A stretch of 6,819 nt of DNA from Cytophagales bacterium (GCA_014379925.1 JACMKY010000507.1:1-6819); one strand, 5' to 3'; counted from the first letter of the stretch, positions 1-6,594 are shown. A program made the numbers and translations. The notes: a model not told the origin generated them from the sequence alone.

Positions 1-56
1 GGCGGACCTGCGGGTGACTCGACCCGCACCAGAACTCCCTCACATACGAATTCCTG
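1..56 (+). other. Out-of-frame 5' remnant of the surface-protein gene (apparent frameshift)
   Basis: In the frame of the downstream gene there is a TGA at 15-17, yet the codons after it (18-56) read as homologous protein ending in TYEFLV, directly continuous with APDADAD at 57. Before the stop, frame 2 reads ADLRV, the expected N-terminal-domain motif (typically IDLRVY) about a dozen residues ahead of YEF. The two parts are therefore in different frames. Restoring one base after position 16 and another near position 30 would give the continuous reading ADLRVYSTRTQNSLTYEF. This is either a real inactivating lesion or an assembly or sequencing error near a contig edge; the sequence alone cannot decide. 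Confidence 0.5.
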
Positions 57-2825
57 GTGGCTCCCGACGCCGACGCCGATTCGATCCGGCTTCGGTACGT
101 GGGGGCATCCGCGGTGGCGGTGCAGAACGGGCAATTGACCATCCGGACCAGCCTGAACACGGTAACGGAAACCAAGCCGTACTGTTACCAGACCGTAGCG
201 GGTCAGGTCCGGGAGGTGGCGGCCCGGTTCGATCTGGCAGACAACCAGGTAACCTTCGGATTTCCGCGGGGCTACGCACGGGCGCACGCACTCGTCATTG
301 ATCCGGTGCTGGTTTTCGCCACCTTCTCCGGCTCGGTGTCCGACAACTGGGGGCACTGTGCCACCTACGACGCCGAAGATAACCTGTATTCGGGCGGAAC
401 CGCCTTCGGTGCCGGTTTCCCGGCCACCAACGGCGCCTTCCAGGTCCGGTACAGCGGGGTGGTGGATGTGGCCATTCTGAAGTACAACCCCACGGGCAAC
501 CAACTCCTCTACGCCACTTACCTGGGCGGCGAGGAAGGCGAAGTACCCCACAGTCTTTACGTGAACAAAAAGGGCGAACTGCTGGTGTTGGGGACGACCT
601 CCTCCCGCTCCTTTCCCGTTACCCCCAACGGCTACGATCGTCTTTTTAACGGCGGCACCGAATTGCCAAAAGTCGGTAACACGCCTTCGGCCGTCATCAG
701 TGGGATCTCGTACCCGAACGGGAGCGACCTGTTCGTAGTCAAGTTGGTTGCCAACGGAAGCCAGCTGGCGGGCTCCACCTACCTGGGAGGCTCGGGCAAC
801 GATGGCATCCGGCTGGAACCGACCGTGATCCGGAACTACGGCGATCAGTTCCGCAGCGAGTTGATCGCCGATGCCAACGACAACGTGTACGTGGCGTCGG
901 TTACCGCCTCCGCCAACTTTCCCGTCCGGAATGCCGGGCAGTCGTCCTACGCCGGCAACCTCGACGCGGTGGTGCTGCGGCTCAATCCGGACTTGTCGGA
1001 CTTGCAATGGAGCACTTTCTTCGGTGGGCGCGGTTTGGATGCGGCCTACAGCCTGCGCATTGGCGGGGACGGAAGCGTGTACGCAGCGGGCGTGACCACC
1101 AGCGACAACCTGCCCACGCAACCCAACGCGTGGCAAAGCGCTTTCGCGGGCGGGGAAGACGGCTTCGTGGTCAGGTTCCGCAACGACCGTTTGGTGCAGG
1201 CTACGTACCTGGGCACCAACGCGGCCGACCAGGCCATGCTGCTGGATCTGGACCCGGCCGACAACGTACACGTGCTGGGTCTGACGCTGGGCACCTATCC
1301 GGTATCGGCGGGCGTGTACCACAACCCGGGCAGTCGCCAGTTCATCCACGCCCTGGATCCGAGTTTATCCCGAACCGTTTTTTCCACCGTGATCGGCTCG
1401 GGAAGGCCCACCCCCGACCTCTCCCCGACGGCCTTCCTGGTCAACGAATGCGGGAACATCTACCTGTCGGGCTGGGGGGGCGTGATCAACCAACAAGCCG
1501 GAAATCCGGCCAGCAGCACCCGCAACCTGCCCGTCACGCCGGACGCCTACCGCGGCGCTACGGACGGCGATGATTTTTACGTGATGGTGTTGGAGAAGGA
1601 AGCGCGGTCCTTTTTATACGCCACTTTCATGGGCGATCCCACGCCCGTCACCAATGGCCGTGGCAGCCACGTGGACGGAGGTACGTCGCGCTTTAACAAG
1701 AAAGGGGTAATTTACCACGCCATCTGCGCCTGCGGGGGCAGCGGCTTTCCCACCACCCCGGGCGCGTGGTCTAACCTGAACCGGAGCGAAAACTGCAACA
1801 ACGCCGCCTTTAAATTTGACATCGAATCGCTGAAAGCGGACTTCGACCTCTTCGACAGCCAGAATGCCAAGAACGTCACCACCGGGTGCGCTCCGTTTGC
1901 CCTTCGTTTCGTCAATACCAGCGTCGGGGGCATTACCTACGAATGGGACTTGGGCAGCCTGGCCAAATCGGGTCAATCCGACCAGGTTTCCTACACGTTC
2001 AACCAACCCGGGGAGTACGTGATCGTACTGAAAGCCTTTAATCGGCTCACGTGCCAGAAGGAGGACACCGCGACGAGAACCATCCGGGTGTTGCCCGCGA
2101 ACTTCAACGTCATCGGCAACCAGCAAGTCTGCAAGGGGGCAAGTGTGCAACTGAAAGCGGAATGGGGAAACCGTTACGTCTGGACGCCCGCCACCGGACT
2201 GAGCAACGCCAACGTGGCCGACCCCGTGGCTACGCCAACCAGCACCACGCGGTACCGGGTAACCATCACCAACGAAAGCGGTTGCACGGGTGAGAAAGAC
2301 GTGCTGGTAACGGTAACCGAGACCCGGCCGGACGATTTTGAGCTGTTGCTTTCCTCGGAATGCGGTAAACCCGTGGCGGTCGGGTTCATCAACCACGTGG
2401 AGGGGGCCGACCGGTTTGTCTGGACGATGGGCAACGGTGACACGCTGCGGGCGGCCACGCCCTCAACGTACGTGTATCCCAAGTCGGGTACCTACGAGGT
2501 AGCGTTTACCGTATTTCGTGGGGAGTGTGCCCAGACGGCAACCAAATCCATCGAGATAATGAACCTGGCCGACCCACCCAACGTGGTGACACCCAACGGC
2601 GATGACAAGAATGAAACCTTCCTCCTGGCCCTGAGAGACGTTACTCCCCCGGTAGGGGTTGACGGCTATAAACTGGAAATCTTCAATCGCTGGGGCAAAA
2701 CCGTCTACCAAACCGACGTCTACCGCAACGATTGGGGTCCGGGAGTGGCCAACGGGCTGTATTACTACCTGCTCACCTCACCCGCCGGCATTCAGTGCAA
2801 GGGCTGGGTGCAGGTATTGCGCTGA
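57..2825 (+). CDS. Secreted SBBP/beta-propeller and PKD surface protein with T9SS type B C-terminal sorting domain, 5' incomplete
   Basis: Large extracellular protein of the Bacteroidota, probably exported by the type IX secretion system and anchored at the surface or released; adhesion or polymer binding is a likely but unproven role. In the 922 visible residues, about 1-80 resemble the end of the N-terminal domain that precedes SBBP propellers. Residues about 86-580 carry seven strands of the type (Y/F)ATxxGG, at about 86, 151, 239, 318, 380, 441 and 520, matching a seven-bladed propeller, and end in the family's FPTTPGAW and FKFD motifs. Then come a PKD domain (about 595-680), an Ig-like Cys-containing domain (682-755), a second PKD-like domain (766-835) and the CHU-C/type B sorting domain (840-922), with NVVTPNGDD, IFNRWGKTVY and GLYYYLL. 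The GTG at 57 is only the first start in the open frame. Recognisable family sequence (NSLTYEFLV) continues upstream, so the real start lies outside the window and no signal peptide is visible. Domain calls are from remembered motifs; the substrate is unknown. Confidence 0.9.
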   Translation: MAPDADADSIRLRYVGASAVAVQNGQLTIRTSLNTVTETKPYCYQTVAGQVREVAARFDLADNQVTFGFPRGYARAHALVIDPVLVFATFSGSVSDNWGHCATYDAEDNLYSGGTAFGAGFPATNGAFQVRYSGVVDVAILKYNPTGNQLLYATYLGGEEGEVPHSLYVNKKGELLVLGTTSSRSFPVTPNGYDRLFNGGTELPKVGNTPSAVISGISYPNGSDLFVVKLVANGSQLAGSTYLGGSGNDGIRLEPTVIRNYGDQFRSELIADANDNVYVASVTASANFPVRNAGQSSYAGNLDAVVLRLNPDLSDLQWSTFFGGRGLDAAYSLRIGGDGSVYAAGVTTSDNLPTQPNAWQSAFAGGEDGFVVRFRNDRLVQATYLGTNAADQAMLLDLDPADNVHVLGLTLGTYPVSAGVYHNPGSRQFIHALDPSLSRTVFSTVIGSGRPTPDLSPTAFLVNECGNIYLSGWGGVINQQAGNPASSTRNLPVTPDAYRGATDGDDFYVMVLEKEARSFLYATFMGDPTPVTNGRGSHVDGGTSRFNKKGVIYHAICACGGSGFPTTPGAWSNLNRSENCNNAAFKFDIESLKADFDLFDSQNAKNVTTGCAPFALRFVNTSVGGITYEWDLGSLAKSGQSDQVSYTFNQPGEYVIVLKAFNRLTCQKEDTATRTIRVLPANFNVIGNQQVCKGASVQLKAEWGNRYVWTPATGLSNANVADPVATPTSTTRYRVTITNESGCTGEKDVLVTVTETRPDDFELLLSSECGKPVAVGFINHVEGADRFVWTMGNGDTLRAATPSTYVYPKSGTYEVAFTVFRGECAQTATKSIEIMNLADPPNVVTPNGDDKNETFLLALRDVTPPVGVDGYKLEIFNRWGKTVYQTDVYRNDWGPGVANGLYYYLLTSPAGIQCKGWVQVLR

Positions 2826-2863
2826 ACGGGTTATTGTCGTCACCGTCTGGAAGAACGACCCAC

Positions 2864-2889
2864 AAAAAAACCCGGGAACGGGCCGGGTT
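2864..2889 (-). terminator. Intrinsic terminator, distal of two, for the minus-strand lipoprotein gene
   Basis: A 7-bp perfect inverted repeat, AACCCGG (2869-2875) with CCGGGTT (2883-2889), encloses a 7-base loop. Read on the minus strand, the hairpin runs directly into a T-run (the A-run at 2864-2870 on the plus strand). On the plus strand no T-run follows, so it serves the minus-strand gene and at best weakly the surface-protein gene. Confidence 0.7.
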
Positions 2890-2905
2890 AAGATGCACCT
2901 TTGGG

Positions 2906-2926
2906 AAAAAGTGGATTGCGTCCACT
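2906..2926 (-). terminator. Intrinsic terminator, proximal of two, for the minus-strand lipoprotein gene
   Basis: AGTGGA (2910-2915) pairs with TCCACT (2921-2926) around a 5-base loop. On the minus strand it is followed by five T (A-run 2906-2910). It lies 37 bases beyond the lipoprotein stop codon and about 20 bases before the second, GC-richer terminator. Confidence 0.55.
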
Positions 2927-2962
2927 CAGTCTCTCCATTCAAATCATCCCTCACTCCACCCT

Positions 2963-3487
2963 CTAGAAAGCGGCCTCCAGCTCCTTGGCAGCATCCTCAA
3001 CTCCTTTTTTCAGGTCCTTCCAAGCTTCTCCGGTGGCCTTACCCACCTCGTCGAGTTTGGTATCCAGCTGATTTCGCTTCGCTTCCAGATCGTCGATCCG
3101 TTGCTGGGTTTCCTTTTTGGCCTGGTCACCCTGCTGGTCAGCCTTCTGGCGCATTTCCTCAATCTTTGCGTCCAGTTCATCGCGTTGCTTGCGCACGCCC
3201 GCCACGAACGCATCCCTTTCCCGATCAGCTTCCGCGCCGACTTCGGCGGCCCCGTGTTCCGCTTGGTGGCCAACTTTTTCAGCTTCCCGCTCCACTTTTT
3301 CCGCCGCGGCGTCGTCTTCCTCCTGGGTTGTCTTTTCCGTATCGCTGCCGGGATATCCCTTCTCCGTGGCGGAACCCTGGTTAGAACCGCACGCGCTCAT
3401 CACCAACAGCAGACAAAGTACCCAGAAAGCCAGTGCCTGGACCATAAAAACCTGGGAAGACTTCAACATTGAAAGCAGTGATTTCAT
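2963..3487 (-). CDS. Coiled-coil lipoprotein
   Basis: Small exported lipoprotein of 174 residues with an extended helical, highly charged body. The N-terminus has a hydrophobic stretch (residues 16-30) ending in VMSAC, with Cys33 as the likely lipidated residue; Met at -3 is an unusual but tolerable lipobox residue. GSNQGS follows the Cys. From about residue 50 the protein is almost free of Pro and rich in Glu, Lys, Asp, Gln and Ala with heptad-like spacing, indicating a coiled coil. The end, GEAWKDLKKGVEDAAKELE, with Trp156, resembles the tails of small amphipathic stress proteins such as the sll1863 type; this resemblance is from memory and gives no firm function. Later starts at Met7 (3469) or Met15 (3445) also leave a usable signal peptide. 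No Bacteroidota promoter consensus was found in the 135 bases upstream, so read-through from the SUI1-like gene is possible. Two terminators follow. Confidence 0.85.
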   Translation of the reverse strand: MKSLLSMLKSSQVFMVQALAFWVLCLLLVMSACGSNQGSATEKGYPGSDTEKTTQEEDDAAAEKVEREAEKVGHQAEHGAAEVGAEADRERDAFVAGVRKQRDELDAKIEEMRQKADQQGDQAKKETQQRIDDLEAKRNQLDTKLDEVGKATGEAWKDLKKGVEDAAKELEAAF

Positions 3488-3609
3488 TGGTTTTTGGTGA
3501 TTAAGTTCAATACTGGCGTTTCGTCGCTGGGGAGTTGTACGGCAAATGCCCCGGTCGGGTTCAATGCCTCATTCGTCAATTCGGCGACCTGCCGGGAAAG
3601 ACCTGACAA
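3484..3609 (-). CDS. Doubtful 41-residue open frame overlapping the lipoprotein start
   Basis: On the minus strand a frame with TTG at 3609 reads 41 codons and stops with a TGA sharing three bases with the lipoprotein ATG (ATGA overlap). It fills most of the 135-base gap after the SUI1-like gene. The residues are unremarkable and soluble-looking, with segments such as VAELTNEAL and LPSDETPVLNL. Against it: it has no ATG or GTG start, no recognised family, the frame is also open back into the SUI1-like gene as is common in GC-rich DNA, and an ATG followed by A always creates such a TGA. It could be a small coupled gene, a leader peptide or chance. Confidence 0.18.
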   Translation of the reverse strand: MSGLSRQVAELTNEALNPTGAFAVQLPSDETPVLNLITKNQ

Positions 3610-3622
3610 CCAAGGGGCAGCG

Positions 3623-3967
3623 TTATCCGCCCGCTTTCTTGACCCGGTAGCCTTCCGAAACCAGCCACTGCACCACTTTGTCGCGAAAATCGCCTTGAAG
3701 GAGAATTTCGCCGTTTTTGCAACCGCCGCCGCTGCCGCATTTGGATTGCAGTTTTTTGGTGAGTTCTTCGAGGTCTTTTTCCGTTCCTTGAAAGCCGGTG
3801 ACCAGGGTCACCTGCTTGCCCGCCCGTGCTTTCTTGTCGAGCGTGACCTTCAGGTTCTGCTGCGCGGGAAGCAAAGTGACGGTTGCTTCGGGGGTAGTTT
3901 GCGGGTAAGCAAACGCCGGATCGGTGGAGTAAACAACACCTTCCCTTTTCTGGTTGATTTTAGCCAT
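3623..3967 (-). CDS. SUI1/eIF1-like (YciH-type) translation initiation factor family protein
   Basis: Cytoplasmic protein of the SUI1 fold, related to eukaryotic eIF1 and bacterial YciH, expected to bind the small ribosomal subunit and influence start-codon selection; the bacterial role is poorly defined. The product is 114 residues, normal for the family. The N-terminal MAKINQKREGVVYST leader is followed by the core from about residue 38: LKVTLDKKARAGKQVTLV, GFQG at 58-61, the DLEELTKKL helix, the conserved turn CGSGGGCKNGEI (77-88) and QGDFRDKVVQWL (91-102), ending RVKKAGG. I chose the ATG at 3967 because MAKINQK is a natural start; the longer frame back to 4006 adds 13 residues unlike the family. 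It is divergent from the gene at 4127. The nearest upstream promoter-like element, TATCTTCA just before the start, is weak. Confidence 0.92.
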   Translation of the reverse strand: MAKINQKREGVVYSTDPAFAYPQTTPEATVTLLPAQQNLKVTLDKKARAGKQVTLVTGFQGTEKDLEELTKKLQSKCGSGGGCKNGEILLQGDFRDKVVQWLVSEGYRVKKAGG

Positions 3968-4028
3968 CGTAACGTGAAGATAACGGGTATACGAATTTCG
4001 GAGCAAGCGAGATGCGCCAAGCGGTTTT

Positions 4029-4060
4029 TTTGCACATACCCGAATTATCCGTTACCTTTG
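4029..4060 (+). promoter_or_regulatory. Bacteroidota-type sigma-70 promoter driving the gene at 4127
   Basis: TTTG at 4029-4032 and TACCTTTG at 4053-4060 match the -33 TTTG and -7 TAnnTTTG elements, with 20 bases between them, near the usual 19-20. Transcription would begin around 4066, giving a leader of about 60 bases before the ATG at 4127. The site lies in the divergent intergenic region, where a promoter is expected. Confidence 0.65.
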
Positions 4061-4126
4061 CCAGCCGGTTTTAAATCAACCATCCTGTTCCCCGTTAATT
4101 TTCATTCAAAGCACGTCATTACCGCC

Positions 4127-4576
4127 ATGACCGTTACCCGACTCAAGAGAAAAGAACAAAGAAACCGGTCCAAGGCCAGCGACCGTCAGGCCCGGATTAA
4201 ACAACTGACGGCCAAGCCGGTGATCAAGAACGTAGACATCGAGGCCATCAAGCAGGAGTTTGCCGAAAAAGCCGCGGCCAAGGCCGCTCAAGCCCGGTTG
4301 TCGGTGGAGTCCACACCCGTTTCCGCGGCTCCCCGAGCTACCCCTGCCGCCGTGGTAGAAGCACCGGAAACGGTGAACGCGCCGGAGGTTGCCGCTCGGC
4401 AAGCCGAAGCTCCGGAAACGGCGAATGCACCGGAAGAAGTGGAAACTGCCGCTCCGCGCGTCGAAGCGGCTACTGAGAAAGCACCCGAAACCAACCTCGA
4501 AGTTGCCCCCAAAGAAGCCGCCGCTCCGCAAGCCGAGGACACTACCGAGGAAGCACCCGAAACCAAAGCTGATTAA
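4127..4576 (+). CDS. Conserved-type small protein with basic N-terminus and acidic Ala/Pro/Glu repeat tail
   Basis: I do not recognise a named function; the N-terminus recalls a short hypothetical protein seen in Cytophagales genomes, a resemblance from memory. The 149-residue product falls into two parts. Residues 1-58 are basic and probably helical: MTVTRLKRKEQRNRSKAS, with ten Lys/Arg in the first 25 residues, then KPVIKNVDIEAIKQEF. Residues about 59-149 are low-complexity, acidic and rich in Ala, Pro, Glu and Thr, with the unit (E/K)APET recurring at residues 78, 94, 118 and 142, spacings of 16, 24 and 24. There is no signal peptide or membrane segment. A charged head on a disordered tail would fit nucleic-acid or ribosome association, but this is inference. 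The ATG at 4127 was chosen because a promoter lies at 4029-4060 and because the same frame further upstream is only antisense to the SUI1-like gene. The next gene begins 57 bases downstream with no terminator, so they are probably one transcript. Confidence 0.8.
   Translation: MTVTRLKRKEQRNRSKASDRQARIKQLTAKPVIKNVDIEAIKQEFAEKAAAKAAQARLSVESTPVSAAPRATPAAVVEAPETVNAPEVAARQAEAPETANAPEEVETAAPRVEAATEKAPETNLEVAPKEAAAPQAEDTTEEAPETKAD
4358..4434 (+). repeat. Imperfect direct repeat inside the small repeat-tailed protein gene
   Basis: The 29 bases at 4358-4386 recur at 4406-4434 with four mismatches, a period of 48 bases (16 codons), encoding EAPETVNAPE and EAPETANAPE. Downstream, a 14-base stretch GCACCCGAAACCAA is exact at 4481-4494 and 4553-4566, a period of 72 bases. 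All periods are multiples of 24 bases, suggesting expansion by in-frame duplication. Confidence 0.7.
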
Positions 4577-4633
4577 TCGTCTTTTACCCCGTCCTTCCCG
4601 CCCCACTGACAACCAGGCTTTTCTCGTTCCCCC

Positions 4634-5329
4634 GTGCTGCCCGTTTCACCCCCGGTCCTCTCCCCTGCCACCCTGGACTTTCTGCGCCAACTGCGCGACA
4701 ACAACCGTCGCGACTGGTTTACGGCCAACCGGGTTCACTACGAAACGGCCCGGGCGGAGTGGGAAGAATTCGTGGGCGGGTTGATTACTCAAATCGGCCA
4801 GTTTGACGACATCACCGGATTGACGGCCAAGGACTGCCTCTTCCGCATTCACCGCGACGTGCGCTTTTCCAAGGACAAATCTCCCTACAAAGTCAACTTC
4901 GCGGCGGCCGTCGGGCCGGGCGGCCGCCAATCCAAGCACCTGGACTATTACCTTCACCTGGAGCCGGGAGCTTCATTTTTGGGCGGCGGGGTTTACGAGC
5001 CCACGGGCGAACAACGGGCCAAGATCCGCCAGGAAATCGACTACAACGCCGCCGAAATCAAAGCCATCGTGCACGCACCCGCCTTCGCCCGCTTTTTCGG
5101 GGAGGTGCAGGGTACCAAGCTGAAAACCACGCCCAAGGGATACGACCGCCAACACCCGGACATTGAGTTGCTCCGGCTTCAGCAGTTTTTCTTCACGCAC
5201 CCCTACTCCGACACGGCGGTGCAGTCGCCCGATTTTCTGGCCAAGGTGGTGGAAGGGTGCCGCATCCTGAAGCCCTTGTTGGACTTCTTCAATTACATCC
5301 TCTTCGAGGAGAAGCCTACGGAAAAGTAG
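4634..5329 (+). CDS. DUF2461 domain-containing protein (TIGR02453-type)
   Basis: Cytoplasmic protein of the DUF2461 family, widespread in Bacteroidota and other bacteria; its biochemical role is not established. The 231 residues are full family length and show the diagnostic segments in order: FLRQLRDNNRRDWFTANR (16-33), the central CLFRIHRDVRFSKDKSPYK (68-86), YYLHLEPGASFLGGGVY (105-121), then an IRQEI helix and a C-terminal part with KGYDRQHPDIELLRL and FFFTHPYSD. The start is taken as GTG at 4634, the only usual start codon after the in-frame TGA at 4607-4609 and ahead of the conserved region. It follows the repeat-tailed gene by 57 bases and probably shares its promoter at 4029-4060. No key residues are missing and the gene appears intact. 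The family call is secure, the function is not. Confidence 0.92.
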   Translation: MLPVSPPVLSPATLDFLRQLRDNNRRDWFTANRVHYETARAEWEEFVGGLITQIGQFDDITGLTAKDCLFRIHRDVRFSKDKSPYKVNFAAAVGPGGRQSKHLDYYLHLEPGASFLGGGVYEPTGEQRAKIRQEIDYNAAEIKAIVHAPAFARFFGEVQGTKLKTTPKGYDRQHPDIELLRLQQFFFTHPYSDTAVQSPDFLAKVVEGCRILKPLLDFFNYILFEEKPTEK

Positions 5330-5375
5330 CGGTCCGCTGGTGCCGGCCTTGCGAAACAACCGCTTCGGCGGACCG
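5330..5375 (+). other. Long-loop inverted repeat directly after the DUF2461 stop codon
   Basis: CGGTCCGC (5330-5337), starting at the base after the stop, is a perfect inverted match to GCGGACCG (5368-5375). The RNA stem can extend inward to 11 bp with two G-U pairs, leaving a loop of about 24 bases. No T-run follows, so it is not a standard intrinsic terminator. It may protect the mRNA 3' end or assist factor-dependent termination; neither is shown. The remainder of the gap to 5464 holds no gene and no convincing promoter. Confidence 0.4.
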
Positions 5376-5464
5376 ACTGCGGCCAGCAGCCCCATCCGGC
5401 GCGGTTGCGGGGAGAACCAGGTTTTTTGAAGGTAATCTAGCTGGCTAAAGATGGCTTCTTTTCC

Positions 5465-6580
5465 ATGAAAGAGAATGTCCGGTTCCCCAACCTGGATGGA
5501 TTACGCTTTTTGGGTTTTCTGTCCGTTTTTTTATCCCACAGCTTCTACACAAAAAATGTTTTTGTCCAACAGCAAAGCCTTTACGTGTACCTGAGTAAGG
5601 GGCAAACTTTTCTTGAAACGGATATCAATTTTTTCTTTGTTCTTTCCGGCTACCTGATTACCCACTCATTGCTTCAGGAAGAAGCGCGAACCGGTCACAT
5701 CAACGTACCTTATTTTTACGCCCGACGGTTGCTGCGGATCTGGCCTTTGTACTACGCTTGTCTACTATTTGGCTTCCTGGTTTTTCCGTTGCTCAAATCC
5801 TTTTTGAATTTACCCAAGGGTGAGGTAGCCAATCCACTGCTTTACTTGACGTTCCTGGGCAACTTCGATTATATTCAGCACGGCATTCCCACCGCATCTT
5901 TTCTGGGGATACTCTGGTCGGTGGCCGTTGTAGAACAGTTCTATTTAATCTGGCCCCTGTTGTTGAAGGTAGTTAGATCCGAAAGGGTTCTGCTTCTTAT
6001 TTTATTGATTGTTGCTTCCGTTCTGTTTCGTTACTTCAACGCCGACAATAACACTATTTTGTACTTTCACACCCTGAGCACCACGACTGATTTGGCCGTG
6101 GGTGCTTTGTCGGCGTGGCTCTGCCTCCGGTTTGAGTCAGTCATTGCCTTCTTTAAAGGCATGAAAAAGTTGCCGATCGTGGGCGGGTATCTGATGGGTA
6201 TGGTTTTACTGGTAAACCTAAAAACCCTGTTCGTAGGGGATTGGCTGATTGCGTTCGAAAGATTGCCAGTGGCCGTTTTCTTCTCATTTGTAATACTGGA
6301 ACAGAATTACGCCCAGCGCTCTTTTTTTAAGATGACCTCCTCCGGGTTTTTCTCCTACTGGGGCCGGTATACCTACGGGCTCTACTGCTTCCACCTGATT
6401 GTCTTGTTATTCGTCAGTCGTGTTTTTATGCTCATCCGTTTGGAAGAATCCATATTTACCCTGGCTCTTCAAAGCCTGTTGGCATTACCGATAACAATGG
6501 CCGTCAGTTGGGTGAGCTACCACTACTTTGAAAAATACTTTCTCCAATGGAAAAAAACATTCTCCGTGGCGAGGGGGTGA
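5465..6580 (+). CDS. Membrane acyltransferase, acyltransferase family 3 (OafA/YrhL type)
   Basis: Inner-membrane enzyme that would transfer an acyl group, often acetyl, to a sugar of a surface polysaccharide, lipopolysaccharide, peptidoglycan or secreted metabolite; the acceptor cannot be told here. At 371 residues it has the usual length of the membrane domain alone, without the SGNH domain some members carry. Hallmarks: NLDGLRFLGFLSVFLSHS with the conserved R-X10-H pair (Arg14, His25), INFFFVLSGYLITHSLL (54-70), the basic FYARRLLRIWPLYY (84-97), a later GRYTYGLYCFHL, and a C-terminal SYHYFEKYF. Hydrophobic segments throughout suggest about ten membrane spans. The ATG at 5465 begins just before the conserved FPNLDG motif. 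The gene stands alone: no glycosyltransferase or polysaccharide genes are nearby. Its base composition is lower than its neighbours' (21-23 G/C per 60 at 5521-5640, against about 38-41 in sampled stretches of other genes), which may reflect horizontal acquisition. Overlapping hairpins follow its stop. Confidence 0.93.
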   Translation: MKENVRFPNLDGLRFLGFLSVFLSHSFYTKNVFVQQQSLYVYLSKGQTFLETDINFFFVLSGYLITHSLLQEEARTGHINVPYFYARRLLRIWPLYYACLLFGFLVFPLLKSFLNLPKGEVANPLLYLTFLGNFDYIQHGIPTASFLGILWSVAVVEQFYLIWPLLLKVVRSERVLLLILLIVASVLFRYFNADNNTILYFHTLSTTTDLAVGALSAWLCLRFESVIAFFKGMKKLPIVGGYLMGMVLLVNLKTLFVGDWLIAFERLPVAVFFSFVILEQNYAQRSFFKMTSSGFFSYWGRYTYGLYCFHLIVLLFVSRVFMLIRLEESIFTLALQSLLALPITMAVSWVSYHYFEKYFLQWKKTFSVARG

Positions 6581-6594
6581 GCATCTTTGGTGCG

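Noticed and set aside
1614..2396. 260-codon minus-strand open frame inside the surface-protein gene
   Set aside because: The plus-strand frame has clear PKD and Ig-like domains here; the antisense frame is Gly/Arg/Val-rich without any recognisable motif.
2659..3472. Plus-strand frames across the lipoprotein gene
   Set aside because: They run over the two terminators and opposite a lipoprotein with a clear lipobox and coiled coil; their Pro/Arg-rich or disordered readings are shadows.
3968..4000. Possible minus-strand promoter (TTG, then TATCTTCA) for the SUI1-like gene
   Set aside because: The -7 element matches the consensus only partly and would leave almost no leader before the ATG; too weak to list.
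3494..4126. Long plus-strand open frame leading into the gene at 4127
   Set aside because: It is antisense to the well-recognised SUI1-like gene, has no family features, and a good promoter lies inside it at 4029-4060. The real gene starts at 4127.
4106..4612. Minus-strand Gly/Phe/Arg-rich frame opposite the repeat-tailed gene
   Set aside because: Its composition is simply the complement of the Ala/Pro/Glu repeat codons; the plus-strand frame has the promoter and a coherent basic head.
5403..5428. GGTT/AACC stem followed by a run of T before the acyltransferase
   Set aside because: Only a 4-bp stem; insufficient for a terminator.
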